Positions 1 to 9,654 of a stretch of DNA of 64,000 nucleotides are shown here, one piece after another; position 1 is the stretch's first letter; every line of letters starts with the position of its first letter. The position numbers and the translations under genes were made by a program. The notes beneath the pieces are model-generated. The model did no database searches. It saw only the letters and a program-made list of their open reading frames with translations, and was not told where the DNA came from. Origin of the DNA: Eunapius fragilis (Eukaryota; Porifera; Demospongiae; Spongillida; Spongillidae); the NCBI GenBank assembly GCA_963681505.1, contig OY811972.1, forward strand, positions 1,229,432 through 1,293,431, read 5' to 3'.

Positions 1-382
1 TTGCATAAAATATTTTAGCGATACACTATACATGCTATAATTTATGTCCAGATCCAACATTCATGGTGTAACGCACCTTCGGGGTGGTCGCTTTAATGGT
101 CCTTTCAGTAGCGCGCTTGACACCTTGTCGTGTCTTGTATTGCACTCGTTTGGCATATCTGTAGGTGTACGAGTGGCTAGTTGTTGCCGGGTTTTTTTTC
201 TGTAAGGGCGGTGGTGTGGGGGAGACACATTCTAATTGGAGCCTCTTGCTTCACTTTATCTGCTGTAGACTGTATACCGTAGTATCTGATCGCGTATGTA
301 GTTCCACCGACAGAATTCGAAAGTTATGCTATATAAGAAGCTATAGTATAGAAATCAATTCGGTCAAAACAATTATATGCGA
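1..382. other. No recognised feature
   Basis: No exon, RNA gene or tandem repeat that I can support. The stretch is bounded on the right by the TIR element that starts at 383. Confidence 0.4.
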
Positions 383-1057
383 TACCGTACTGACAAGACG
401 TAATGGCGGAGAGAACTATTTGGCGGAGCCAAAACTATTTATTTTAACTAACTGGCGATTTGTAATTGGCGGAAGTCTCAGAACCTTTAAATTTATGGCG
501 ATTTATAATTGGCGGAAATGAAATGATGAATGTTAGCGTAGACTGAATAGGCCGAAGAGCACCTGCTGCCTCCGCAAAAGCGGCAGCCAGGGCTGCATCC
601 TCCTCCTCATCCTCTGAAGCATCCCCATTGGAGTGAAGTTCGTCGTCGACCTCAGCATCAGAAAGATCTGAATCGGATTCTGATTCAGATGCCCCGTCAT
701 TTGGTGCACGGGTCAGCCGTCGGGGATGTGTACTGGTATCAGTTGAAGAGAAGAAAGGAATTATTTCGTATGGCCGACCCGCTACCGGGTATATAGTAGT
801 ACCGGTATGAACACTACAGGCGCCGTATGTCTGTGCATTGTACATTTACATGTACGGTAATCGTTTAGCAGGGCAAGATTAAGAGCCATAGGTCTAGGGA
901 TACTTATACAATTATGTGCGTAATGTCCCTCCCCCCGCCCCCTTCCGCGACGCTGATAACATATTGGCGGAAAAAATTTAATATTAAGTTAATGGCGGCA
1001 CAGTTGGCGGAGCCTTCCGCCAAATTGTCGCCGCCAAAACGTCTTGTCAGTACGGTA
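383..1057. mobile_element. Degenerate DNA transposon with TIRs and TA target site
   Basis: The left end reads TACCGTACTGACAAGACG (from 383) and the right end CGTCTTGTCAGTACGGTA (to 1057). These are exact reverse complements and both carry an outer TA. The similarity goes inward for about 100 bases as imperfect blocks rich in TGGCGG. A TA target fits the Tc1/mariner/pogo group, which is inference. The interior carries only an acidic minus-strand reading frame, so this is a cut-down or non-autonomous copy. Confidence 0.7.
444..845 (-). pseudogene. Acidic reading frame inside the TIR element
   Basis: A 133-codon frame on the minus strand ends inside the left TIR block. Its centre is very acidic (Ser/Asp/Glu-rich, about residues 50-85). 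Near the C-terminus it carries RPIQSTLTF, similar in style to the short tail seen after DDE domains in pogo/jerky-type transposases. No catalytic DDE/D region is present. It may be the last part of a transposase gene left after internal deletion. Function is not assignable, and the last ~20 residues come from TIR sequence. It could also be a chance frame. Confidence 0.35.
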
Positions 1058-1306
1058 GTGTCGGGTACTTACGTGTATGGTAGTTTTGGCTTCCATTTCA
1101 AGCTGCGTAACGAATGATAAGAGTTGAGAGTAACGCACAGGCGTCATGCAGAAAATGATACCTTGAATATTCGTCAGGAGCCTTCCTATAACGTTATCGC
1201 TGCTCCATTCCGTTTCTCAACCATTTGGCATTATGGTTGGACATTTATACATGGAGCCGTAGGGACCCGAAAAGGCTCTTAGATTCAGTGCGTATACCTC
1301 TTCCAC
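1058..1306. other. Spacer between two mobile elements
   Basis: Nothing recognisable. The last six bases, TTCCAC (1301-1306), are repeated directly at 8635-8640 and are the probable target duplication of the large palindromic element. Confidence 0.4.
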
Positions 1307-1344
1307 TATGGAACGCCAAATGAGTCATAAATGAGTGATAAATT

Positions 1345-1640
1345 TATCGACTGCTTTTGATCATCGATCGACATCAATCGACAGCTTTTGATCATCGATC
1401 GACAGCTTTCGACCATCGACAGCTTTTGACCATCGACAGCTTTTGACCATCGATCGACAGCTTTTGACCATCGATGATAGGTGGATCGATGATCGATGCA
1501 TCGATGATCGATTCATTGACTATCGATTCATCGACTATCGATGCATCGAGTATCGATGGCTGATTGATCGATGGCGATCGATCAATCACACATCGATCGA
1601 CAGCTTTTGACAATCGACAGCTTTTGATCATCGATCGATC
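1345..1640. repeat. Subterminal ~20-bp ATCGAT/CAGCTTTTGATC array (left)
   Basis: Irregular tandem copies of CATCGATCGACAGCTTTTGA and of ATCGATNNATCGAT blocks, rich in short palindromes. The mirror array lies at 8300-8600. Confidence 0.8.
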
Positions 1641-2741
1641 ATTATGGGATGTGATTTGTATTCTAATTCAACGCATATAGCGTGGGCGAAGAACAGCATA
1701 TAGGCGTATCCCGATTATTCTCTATACGTGTACTGTAGGCTGCCGTACTTTGAAGGTTTGGCTGAAACCAGGGTGCACTTGCCACATTTGGGACGTCGAT
1801 GTCGATGGCTGCTATGCTGCAATATATGGTCCGAATAATGAAAATGAAACAGCTGGTTGGTCAACAATTTACATCACTCAAAGCCTTTATGGTTCAACAA
1901 CCCGTACACCACTTTTTTTTCTTCAGAAATGGTGGTGGTATGCATATAGAGTGTCAGTATGTAGGAGCCAACCTTTTTGTGTTTTAATTAATTCATTTGC
2001 ATAGCCATTACAGCAATTGTATAGCGACAGGTTCTCTATAAAAGCATCGACGGATCTCGTTTATCGAATTGAAGGTACTTTGATCTGTACGTATACGTAT
2101 GTGTCGTTGGAGAAATTATTATATGCATGGTGGCTTGAGAAGTATGTAATATATTTATGTAAATCTAGATGTGTAGAAAATTGGTGGCCGATGCAATTAG
2201 CGTGTAAGCAAATAAGCACTGCAATAAGTAAATAAGAGTGATATAATTGCTAAACATCTATGTGGAAGATGATCAATTCAGTAGCAACCCTCTTGTCAGG
2301 ACGCCATGCATGCATGGTCTAGCAACCAACTGACTGCCTGCTGGAGAGGGGTGTGCTGGACTTGGATATACAGAGTCCTCACACCATATCAATGAATCCA
2401 TTGGGAAGGAGGCCATGTTAATCAATTGAGGGTTGTGAACCAATTGTGCATGGTCATAAACTGTATTGAGTCAAGGCGTGTCAATTACATGTGCGCATGC
2501 AGTGTGTTCTCTGGTATTGCAGATGCATTACTGATACTTCGTTCAAGTTACAAGGCCAGCTATAGCCCATGATTGATCAATGGCAGCATTTTTTTGTAGG
2601 TGGAGGCACACACTAATAACTGCTATGCATATTTACACACAGTGTCACAGTTTGTCCGCCATAAACAGACAAGCATGACAAGGAATGAGGGGTTGTGTGT
2701 ATCTGTATGTACAGATTTGCATTATTATGAAGGGGTAGTAT

Positions 2742-2775
<34 letters not shown>

Positions 2776-2790
2776 TGTGACTATGTTTAT
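2742..2790. repeat. (GT)n microsatellite in left arm
   Basis: Pure GT run with a short TATGTG interruption. Its complement is at 7165-7198 in the right arm. Confidence 0.9.
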
Positions 2791-3336
2791 GCATGTGTGT
2801 TCTGGAGTACTTGATATGGCTCACCTTTGGACTGTGGCCCTCTTAACTATGCTGTTCATATTATGCTGTCAGCGTGCAAATGATATGAAAAAATAGTCAA
2901 ATAATCCGACTATGATAAGCAGTTTAGCCAATGCTTTGCAAGGCAATTTTTTAGCTGTGTGACTTAAACTCAAGCGCATGGAATGCTTCAGCTCTCCAGG
3001 ATGGATAGGTTGTTATAATCTGATGCTATGGGTGCCAGACAGTGACGTAAGTAGAAAAAGGGGGTACTGTATTGACCTATTTGGTATTGCCTGACGGTCC
3101 ACCTTTACCAGACGTGTGCTCCCCCCCCCCTTTTCTTGTTAGTTTAAGGTTTGCTTTCAAAGTGGTCAGGGATATGTAATATTTAGAGCTGTGATTTGCA
3201 TTGCCTAACTAACACATATCCTCTTTCTCAGTCAGATCCACCAACAAAAATTCTTCCAGAGTGCTCTTAAATGGCACTGTGCACAGATAAAATGTGCATG
3301 TGAGATTGAGCAGGCATCATTCCCTCCTGTTGTGCT

Positions 3337-3669
3337 CTCAACAACTGGAGGCTGCATGCCACTATGTGTACTACCAAAAAACATTTTGCATAACCGCACA
3401 GCACATCAGACCATTGCGGGGGGGGGGGGCTTTGCTGCCGCCTATCCTTTTTGCTTACACAGTTGTCCATATATGGTTATTGAGTATGGTTATCAGAACG
3501 TTACCATGATATAAAAAGAACAATATACGCCTCCCACCCTCAATTGAACTGACAGTCGGAGATTCGAAGATACCCACGTCCATATGAACATCTTGAACAA
3601 CTTTTTAAAGGCATCCAACATTTCCCATTTTTTGTGTACGCTAATTATTAATCTACATGTAGAGATCTC
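3337..3669. other. Inner spacer of the palindromic element
   Basis: Includes a G-run at about 3418-3429. No gene is seen here. Confidence 0.4.
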
Positions 3670-3940
3670 ACAAGTAAATAAAAACATTCTCTCTGAAAAA
3701 GTTGGTGGGATATAGGTTTTGTATACTGGTGTAAAAAGCAAGAAAACAAGTTTTATCAGAAGGGAAAATGTAATAGTCCTATATTTAGCACACTTCGACT
3801 AAGGCATATGCTGTTTCTGTGCTAAATATAGGACTATTACATTTTCCCTTCTGATAAAAATTGTTTCCTTGCTTTTTACACCAGTATACAAAACCCATAT
3901 CCCACCAACTTTTTCAGAGAGAATGTTTTTATTTACTTGT
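3670..3940. mobile_element. Foldback MITE, copy 1
   Basis: An almost perfect palindrome. The left arm starts ACAAGTAAATAAAAACATTC and the right arm ends with its complement ATTTACTTGT. The inner stems read GTGCTAAATATAGGACTATT and its complement, separated by a loop of about 30 bases near 3800. Other members are at 5896-6018 (half) and 52376-52652. No target duplication is clear. Confidence 0.8.
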
Positions 3941-4039
3941 TTCCTTAATTTTTTTAACACCCAAATAGGTACATTTGCTTAATTAGACTTGATAAGACCG
4001 TATATAGGCTTTAAGGCTTTTGTGTATCAAAGCCTAAAA

Positions 4040-4392
4040 GCGAGTCCTCCAGCAAATTCTAAATCTATTGGTGCAATTTTCATTGCTTAAAAGTGTTCCT
4101 GTCCCGAATTATGAGTTTCCAAGAAGAAGCAGAAGCAGAAGCAGACGACCCGCCCATTATTTTTGGAAGGGGAACGAGGACAGCAGTATTTTTCGTTCTC
4201 GACAACCACTCGGTTCTACGACGTGAAACAAAAACGAAACTACTCAGTTTTAACTTCTAGATCGATTGCCGCAACAAGTTAGACGATCCGATCGTCGGGA
4301 GCGAAGCTACAGTAGGGTCGCGGGATTTTAATAGTCGGGGTCAAAACCTATATGGAAGTCTCTAGCGAGACTTCCGGTATCTAGATGTTAAT
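4040..4392. repeat. Dispersed repeat with GAA tract and end hairpin, copy 1
   Basis: Shares with 8960-9315 the blocks GTTCCTGTC..GA.TTAT, a GAAGAAG-rich stretch, GGAACGAG...AGTATTTTT.GTTCTC and an end hairpin. Here the hairpin is GGAAGTCTC TAGC GAGACTTCC (4354-4375). Four bases after it comes TCTAG. It encodes nothing visible. The Helitron-like or retroposon origin is open. Confidence 0.65.
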
Positions 4393-4702
4393 TGCAACTC
4401 TGAACTCACCCAAATGAAGTGCATGAGCAGTCTAGACAGGATTGACTGTGTATTGTGAGTGCTTGAACCCTGGATTGGAAGTAGCCCACATATATGTTAG
4501 TCTCGCAAGCCAGACGTACTTCGTTGTCGAACGACGCGAGAGGACTGGGGACGAGTAAAACGTTCTGAGAAGTACGTCTGGTTACTTTGGCCAGTGTTTA
4601 CATGTTCACGACCTAACTTGGGTCGTGCCCAATCAGATTGCAGGCAGGTGTTTTATCATGTGTCAATTACATCATAACGTTTATTTAGCTAATAGTTAAG
4701 AG

Positions 4703-5215
4703 ATGGCGCTGAACATTTATAGCGAGAGTACGATTACCGAAGCGATGAGTACAGCTGTTGCGCATCTAGGATACGCACAACTCAAGGAGTTACAAGAGCG
4801 TGCTATAAGATGCTTTTTGAGAGGGAATGATGTTTTTGTGTGCCTACCGACTGGAAGCGGGAAATCCCTCTGCTATTGTCTGCTACCTAAAGCTTTCGAC
4901 GTGTTACGAAAGGTTCATAATCAGTCCATTGTAGTCGTAGTAAGTCCGCTTATAGCACTGATGAAAGATCAGGTAAGGGTTATGTCTCAACGTAATGTTA
5001 CAACTGTGTACGCGTGTGAGACAGATGTAACCGAAGACATCAAAAATGGAAAAAATGGAAAATTTCAGCTCGTCTCTTTGTTAGCCCAGAAACACTTCTA
5101 AACGGTGACCGATGGCATGATGCTCTGCTTGGACCGGTGTTCCAGCAGAATCTTGTGGGGATAGCAATTGATGAAGCTCATTGTGTGAAGACTTGGCAAG
5201 TTTTTTTTTTGGGAG
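4703..5215 (+). pseudogene. RecQ-like SF2 helicase, N-terminal part, frameshifted and truncated
   Basis: The ATG at 4703 opens a frame whose first 132 codons show RecQ-family order: a motif-0-like GYAQLKELQERAI (about residue 23), Walker A PTGSGKSLCY (about residue 49) and motif Ia VSPLIALMKDQV (about residue 79). A one-base shift near 5068-5080 moves the reading frame. It then continues with a SPETLL block and motif II DEAHCVKTW (around 5170-5196). After that the similarity stops at the internal deletion junction, so motifs III-VI, the Zn and winged-helix regions are all absent. In its full form such a protein unwinds DNA with ATP. Here it cannot. It lies just inside the left 110-bp TIR, so it belongs to the transposon and not to the host repair machinery. 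Confidence 0.8.
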
Positions 5216-5285
5216 TGCTTTTTGTCATACATTTGCGTACTATTGTCTCTTATACGCTCTGCGTACTATTGTCTCTGATGCCCAG
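5215..5285. other. Internal deletion junction of the transposon
   Basis: GCGTACTATTGTCTCT occurs twice, with 10 bases between the copies (about 5234-5276), just where both coding fragments stop. Short direct repeats at a deletion point fit microhomology repair. Confidence 0.5.
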
Positions 5286-5628
5286 ATGCTGCAGCCGAAG
5301 TATCTTCAGATTGTACAACAGTGTGTTGCATTTCAGTCAATATGCCATTGCTTATTCCTATTTGCCTCATACGATCTTGTACTTGTAAGCGAATCTCTTG
5401 CACTTCTCTTTCAAGTTTCAAAAACCTCTGCAACCTATTAAGGCAAGACCGGCATAACATGGAATCGTTAGGCATGATTACTGCTTCTGCTGCCGCATCT
5501 GCGGCCGAAAGACCGCCTATAGTTTTAGCTACATCCTTCAGCATAAATACCACATCATCGTAGGATGAGAGTTTTCTTCGTTTCCCAGGAACAGTATCCC
5601 TAGAACACATAATACATATACTGGCCAT
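5266..5628 (-). pseudogene. C2..C2 zinc-finger protein, N-terminal part, transposon-borne
   Basis: The ATG at 5628 (minus strand), 97 bases inside the right TIR, opens a 120-codon frame. It starts with a CIMC pair (residues 5-8) and has a second pair CRSC near residue 59, followed by a Leu/Arg-rich amphipathic stretch to about residue 90. The spacing is ZAD-like: two CxxC pairs about 50 residues apart and then a helix. It converges on the helicase fragment and stops at the deletion junction, so its catalytic or C-terminal part is missing. It is likely the DNA-binding start of the element's second protein. The family is not identified. Confidence 0.6.
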
Positions 5629-5895
5629 ACTGCGGGAGAGCAGAGGTTAAATCTTCGGTTACGTTATTAACCTCTGATATGAATATTTTCACCGCCATGT
5701 GACACGTTGTTGATCAAATTCATTTGAACATGTAAACACTGGCCAAAGTAACCAGACGTACTTCTCAGAACGTTTTACTCGTCCCCAGTCCTCTCGCGTC
5801 GTTCGACAACGAAGTACGTCTGGCTTGCGAGACTACATATATGTGTGGAGTCTACTAATACTTCCAATCCAGTGTTACAAGATGCACACACTTAT

Positions 5896-6018
5896 ACAAG
5901 TAAATAGAAAAATTCTCTAACACGAAAGTTGTTGGTATATAGGATTGATCAATGGTGGTGTAAAAAGCACGGAAACAAGAGTGACAGAACTTTGACTGGA
6001 AAATTGAAATAGGCCTTA
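5896..6018. mobile_element. Foldback MITE, half copy
   Basis: ACAAGTAAATAG...AATTGAAATAGGCC matches one arm of the foldback MITE at 52376-52652 closely and that at 3670-3940 less so. It ends where the right arm of the large palindrome begins. Confidence 0.7.
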
Positions 6019-6421
6019 TCACACAACAGGAGTGAATGATGCCTGCTCAATCTCACACATTTCATCTGTGCACAGTGTCATTTAGGAGCACTCTGGAAGA
6101 ATTTCTGTTGGTGGATCTGACTGAGAAAGAGGATATGTGTTAGTTAGGCAATGCAAATCATAGCTCTAAATGTTACATATCACTGATCACTTTGAAAACT
6201 ATCAAGGGGTGATGGGGGGCCATGGACTATCAGGCAATACCAAATAGGTCAATACAGTACCCCTTTTTTTCCACTTACGTCACTGTCTGGCACCCATAGC
6301 ATCAGATTATAACAACCTATCCATCCTGGATGATCTGAAGCATTCCATGTGCTTGAGTTTAAGTCACACAACTAAAGAAATTGCCTTGCAAAGCATTGGC
6401 CAAACTGCTTATCATAGTTGG

Positions 6422-7017
6422 AAAAAGTGAAGGGCGCCACCATCGACATGCCTCCATCAATGATACAATCCACAGGGCCATGACTGCTGCTAAGATTCCA
6501 TCTCGCTTGGAGCCTTCTGGCCTTTTTCGTTCTGACGGGAAAAGACCTGATGGGGTAACCATAGTGCCCTGGCAGTGTGGTAAGCTCCTTGTCTGGGATG
6601 CCACCTGCCCTGACACATATGCCCCGTCCTACTCAGCTTTTGCAGCTGCAGAGGCTGGGGCAGTGGCCAACCAGGCAGAGCACAAAAAATGTGTGAAGTA
6701 TATGCACACCTGGACCACAACCATATATTCACACCCATAGCAATTGAGACATCAGGAGTTTATGGGTCAGAGACTTTGAAATTTCTGAAGGAGCTTGGCC
6801 ATCGCCTTAAACAGGCATCAGGAGAATATAATGCCTACTCTTACTTGCTGCAAAGGCTATCAGTTGCAGTGCAACGAGGAAATGCTGCTTCTGTTATGGG
6901 TTCTGTGGACCAGCATGCAGTGGAAGACTTTTTTCAGTAACTTTTTATTAGTATAGTTAATTGAGTGTATTATTTTTCTCAATGAGTTAATGTATTTTAT
7001 TAACATGATTTGAACAT
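6422..7017 (+). pseudogene. 5'-truncated retroelement ORF, C-terminal nuclease-like domain, frameshifted
   Basis: A coding fragment is inserted in the right arm between two copies of TCATAGTTGG (6412-6421 and 7018-7027). The protein reads SGLFRSDGKRPDGV then LLVWDATCPDT, an RPD...D spacing like a PD-(D/E)XK or restriction-like endonuclease. After one frameshift near 6690-6710 the other frame continues with PIAIETSGVYG, FLKELGHRLKQ and LQRLSVAVQRGNAASV. I recognise this as the conserved C-terminal tail of reverse-transcriptase polyproteins common in cnidarian, sponge and other marine genomes, from memory and not from a search. The reverse transcriptase itself is absent. 5' truncation plus a target duplication fits target-primed insertion. 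The bases before 6422 belong to the host arm, so the ATG at 6381 is not the true start. Confidence 0.7.
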
Positions 7018-7164
7018 TCATAGTTGGATTATTTGACTATTTTTTCATATAATTTTTTTTCAAGCTCGCTGACAGCATAATATGAACAGCATAGTTAAGA
7101 GGGTGTGGCCACAGTCCAATAGGTGAGCCATATCAAGTACTCCAGAACACACATGCATAAACAT

Positions 7165-7198
7165 AGTCACACACACATACACACACACACACACACAA
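7165..7198. repeat. (CA)n microsatellite in right arm
   Basis: Complement of the left-arm GT run. Confidence 0.9.
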
Positions 7199-8299
7199 TA
7201 CCACCCCTTCATAATAATGCAAATCTGTACATACAGATACACACAACCCCTCATTCCTTGTCATGCTTGTCTGTTTATGGCGGACAAACTGTGACACTGT
7301 GTGTAAATATGCATAGCAGTTATTAGTGTGTGCCTCCACCTACAAAAAAATGCTGCCATTGATCAATCATGGGCTATAGCTGGCCTTGTAACTTGAACGA
7401 AGTATCAGTAATGCATCTGCAATACCAGAGAACACACTGCATGCGCACATGTAATTGACACGCCTTGACTCAATACAGTTTATGACCATGCACAATTGGT
7501 TCACAACCCTCAATTGACTAACATGGCCTCCTTCCCAATGGATTCATTGATATGGTGTGAGGACTCTGTATATCCAAGTCCAGCACACCCCTCTCCAGCA
7601 GGCATTCAGTTGGTTGCTAGACCATGCATGCATGGCGTCCTGACAAGAGGGTTGCTACTGAATTGATCATCTTCCACATAGATGTTTAGCAATTATATCA
7701 CTCTTATTTACTTATTGCAGTGCTTATTTGCTTACACGCTAATTGCATCGGCCACCAATTTTCTACACATCTAGATTTACATAAATATATTACATACTTC
7801 TCAAGCCACCATGCATATAATAATTTCTCCAACGACACATACGTATACGTACAGATCAAAGTACCTTCAATTCGATAAACGAGATCCGTCGATGCTTTTA
7901 TAGAGAACCTGTCGCTATACGATTGCTGTAATGGCTATGCAAATGAATTAATTAAAACACAAAAAGGTTGGCTCCTACATACTGACACTCTATATGCATA
8001 CCACCACCATTTCTGAAGAAAAAAAAAGTGGTGTACGGGTTGTTGAACCATAAAGGCTTTGAGTGATGTAAATTGTTGACCAACCAGCTGTTTCATTTTC
8101 ATTATTCGGACCATATATTGCAGCATAGCAGCCATCGACATCGACGTCCCAAATGTGGCAAGTGCACCCTGGTTTCAGCCAAACCTTCAAAGTACGGCAG
8201 CCTACAGTACACGTATAGAGAATAATCGGGATACGCCTATATGCTGTTCTTCGCCCACGCTATATGCGTTGAATTAGAATACAAATCACATCCCATAAT

Positions 8300-8600
8300 G
8301 ATCGATCGATGATCAAAAGCTGTCGATTGTCAAAAGCTGTCGATCGATGTGTGATTGATCGATCGCCATCGATCAATCAGCCATCGATACTCGATGCATC
8401 GATAGTCGATGAATCGATAGTCGATGAATCGATCATCGATGCATCGATCATCGATCCACCTATCATCGATGGTCAAAAGCTGTCGATCGATGGTCAAAAG
8501 CTGTCGATGGTCAAAAGCTGTCGATGGTCGAAAGCTGTCGATCGATGGATCAAAAGCTGTCGATTGATGTCGATCGATGATCAAAAGCAGTCGATAAATT
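8300..8600. repeat. Subterminal ATCGAT/CAGCTTTTGATC array (right)
   Basis: Mirror of 1345-1640. The 135-codon frame over it (8309-8716) is a product of the repeat. Confidence 0.8.
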
Positions 8601-8767
8601 TATCACTCATTTATGACTCATTTGGCGTTCCATATTCCACAGCGTGCGGGAATATTAAGAATTTGAATCACGCCCACGACACGTGGCTATTATTGCATTT
8701 AAAAATAGCTAGCTGATGTAATTGGGTATTTTTAACCGAATACCAAATGAGGTACTATTCGCTATAG

Positions 8768-8900
8768 CACTGGCGGATACAGAGGGGGGGTTGAGATGAT
8801 ATTCACAATCAATTTTAACCATATATGGACTCAACAACACCATATATGGTGCAAATTGATCGTGAATATGATCTCAACCCCCCCTCTGTATCCGCCAGTG
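8768..8900. mobile_element. Palindromic MITE with 5-bp target duplication
   Basis: CACTGGCGGATACAGAGGGG begins at 8768 and its complement ends at 8900. The two arms pair through AATTGATCGTGAATAT-like sequence to a short centre. TATAG lies directly outside both ends (8763-8767 and 8901-8905). Confidence 0.8.
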
Positions 8901-8959
8901 TATAGTTAATTGCCCGAACAGTTAGGCGTCTAACAGACCCCCGAAGATAACCTGCGGAC

Positions 8960-9315
8960 GCATCCTGAAGCGATTGGTACACTTGGCGTGCTTTACAAAC
9001 GTTCCTGTCGTGAGTTATACTCTCCGAAAGGAAGAAGAAGAATAAGAAGAAGCCGACGGAGGAGAAATTTTAGGTGGGACTGGGTACGGACGATGGGAAC
9101 GAGTATTTTTGTTCTCTAAAAGTACACCGTCTTGTGACACAAATACAACGCAGAACTGTTGTCCTTTTTTATATCGCTCGAATGCCACTAAGAGGGAAGT
9201 GACCCGATTCTTAAATGTCCCGCTAGACGTGAGTGACGTTTTTTTAATGACATTCATGATACTGTTGGATTCCTATATGGAACCTACTCGCGTAGGTTCC
9301 GATAAAACTTGTACT
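8960..9315. repeat. Dispersed repeat with GAA tract and end hairpin, copy 2
   Basis: GTTCCTGTCGTGAGTTAT, then GGAAGAAGAAGAATAAGAAG, GGAACGAGTATTTTTGTTCTC and AATGACATTCAT. It ends in the hairpin GGAACCTAC TCGC GTAGGTTCC (9280-9301). Same layout as 4040-4392 and 58589-58852. Confidence 0.7.
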
Positions 9316-9650
9316 CTATCCGACACCACAAGTACCATGATCGTAGCTTAAACACTGTGCGACTTAAAACATATAGACTTTTAGCGGTACGTCGTTACTC
9401 ATTGGCTTGTGTACAAACTGAGGAAGTTTTCTGGCTCCAACGGCGCATAGCGTTGTATTGTACATGGAATGAACTTGATAATTTTTTTGTTTTCTAATAT
9501 AAGTGGCTCTGTTATACGTTTTGAAGTTAACACTTCGTGCACGAGACCTAGCAACTAGGTCAAAACGGCTAATCAGTATAGTACTACGTTATAGTTGTAC
9601 ACGGACTGTTTTATACAACAGACACTGGCATTTTAGAAAATGAAAGGTTC
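9316..9650. other. No recognised feature
   Basis: No credible exon or repeat is seen. Confidence 0.4.
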
Positions 9651-9654
9651 TAAT

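Larger units (their letters stand above)
1307..3336. repeat. Left arm of the large inverted repeat
   Basis: The reverse complement of 6020-8634 apart from scattered changes and the retroposon insertion found only on the right. Landmarks: ATCGAT array 1345-1640, GT microsatellite about 2742-2770, and the empty insertion site 2906-2915. The inner end fades after CCTGTTGTG near 3336. Frames over the arm (for example 1750-2004 and 2600-2896) reappear in mirror image at 7990-8190 and 7133-7339, which argues for repeat DNA and not for genes. Confidence 0.8.
4499..5834. mobile_element. DNA transposon with perfect 110-bp TIRs (helicase-bearing)
   Basis: Bases 4499-4608 and 5725-5834 are exact reverse complements over 110 bases, starting AGTCTCGCAAGCCAGACGTA. 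The element is flanked on both sides by ACATATATGT (4488-4497 and 5835-5844). That decamer is itself a palindrome, so it could be a target duplication or extra TIR. Inside, a RecQ-like helicase starts from the left end and a Cys-rich protein starts from the right end, facing each other, with the C-terminal parts of both missing. This is an internally deleted copy of a larger element. Helicase-bearing Academ or Kolobok-type families are candidates by inference. The perfect TIRs suggest recent activity. Confidence 0.8.
1307..8634. mobile_element. 7.3 kb foldback-type element with ~2 kb inverted arms
   Basis: The sequence from 1307 (TATGGAACGCCAAATGAG...) is repeated in inverse orientation ending at 8634. 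The match runs inward through about 2.0 kb on the left (to ~3336) and 2.0 kb on the right (from ~6020, not counting a 596-bp insertion). The same direct hexamer TTCCAC flanks both ends (1301-1306 and 8635-8640). Each arm has a subterminal array of ~20-bp ATCGAT/CAGCTTTTGATC repeats, a layout reminiscent of Foldback elements. The centre holds other transposons but no transposase I can assign to the arms. The class is therefore unknown. Confidence 0.7.
6020..8634. repeat. Right arm of the large inverted repeat
   Basis: Mirror copy of 1307-3336 with a 596-bp insertion at 6422-7017. It includes a CA microsatellite (7165-7198) and the ATCGAT array (8300-8600). Confidence 0.8.

Noticed and set aside
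1750..2235. Short frames in the left arm as host genes
   Set aside because: Mirrored in the right arm with the same repeats; no domain or codon signal.
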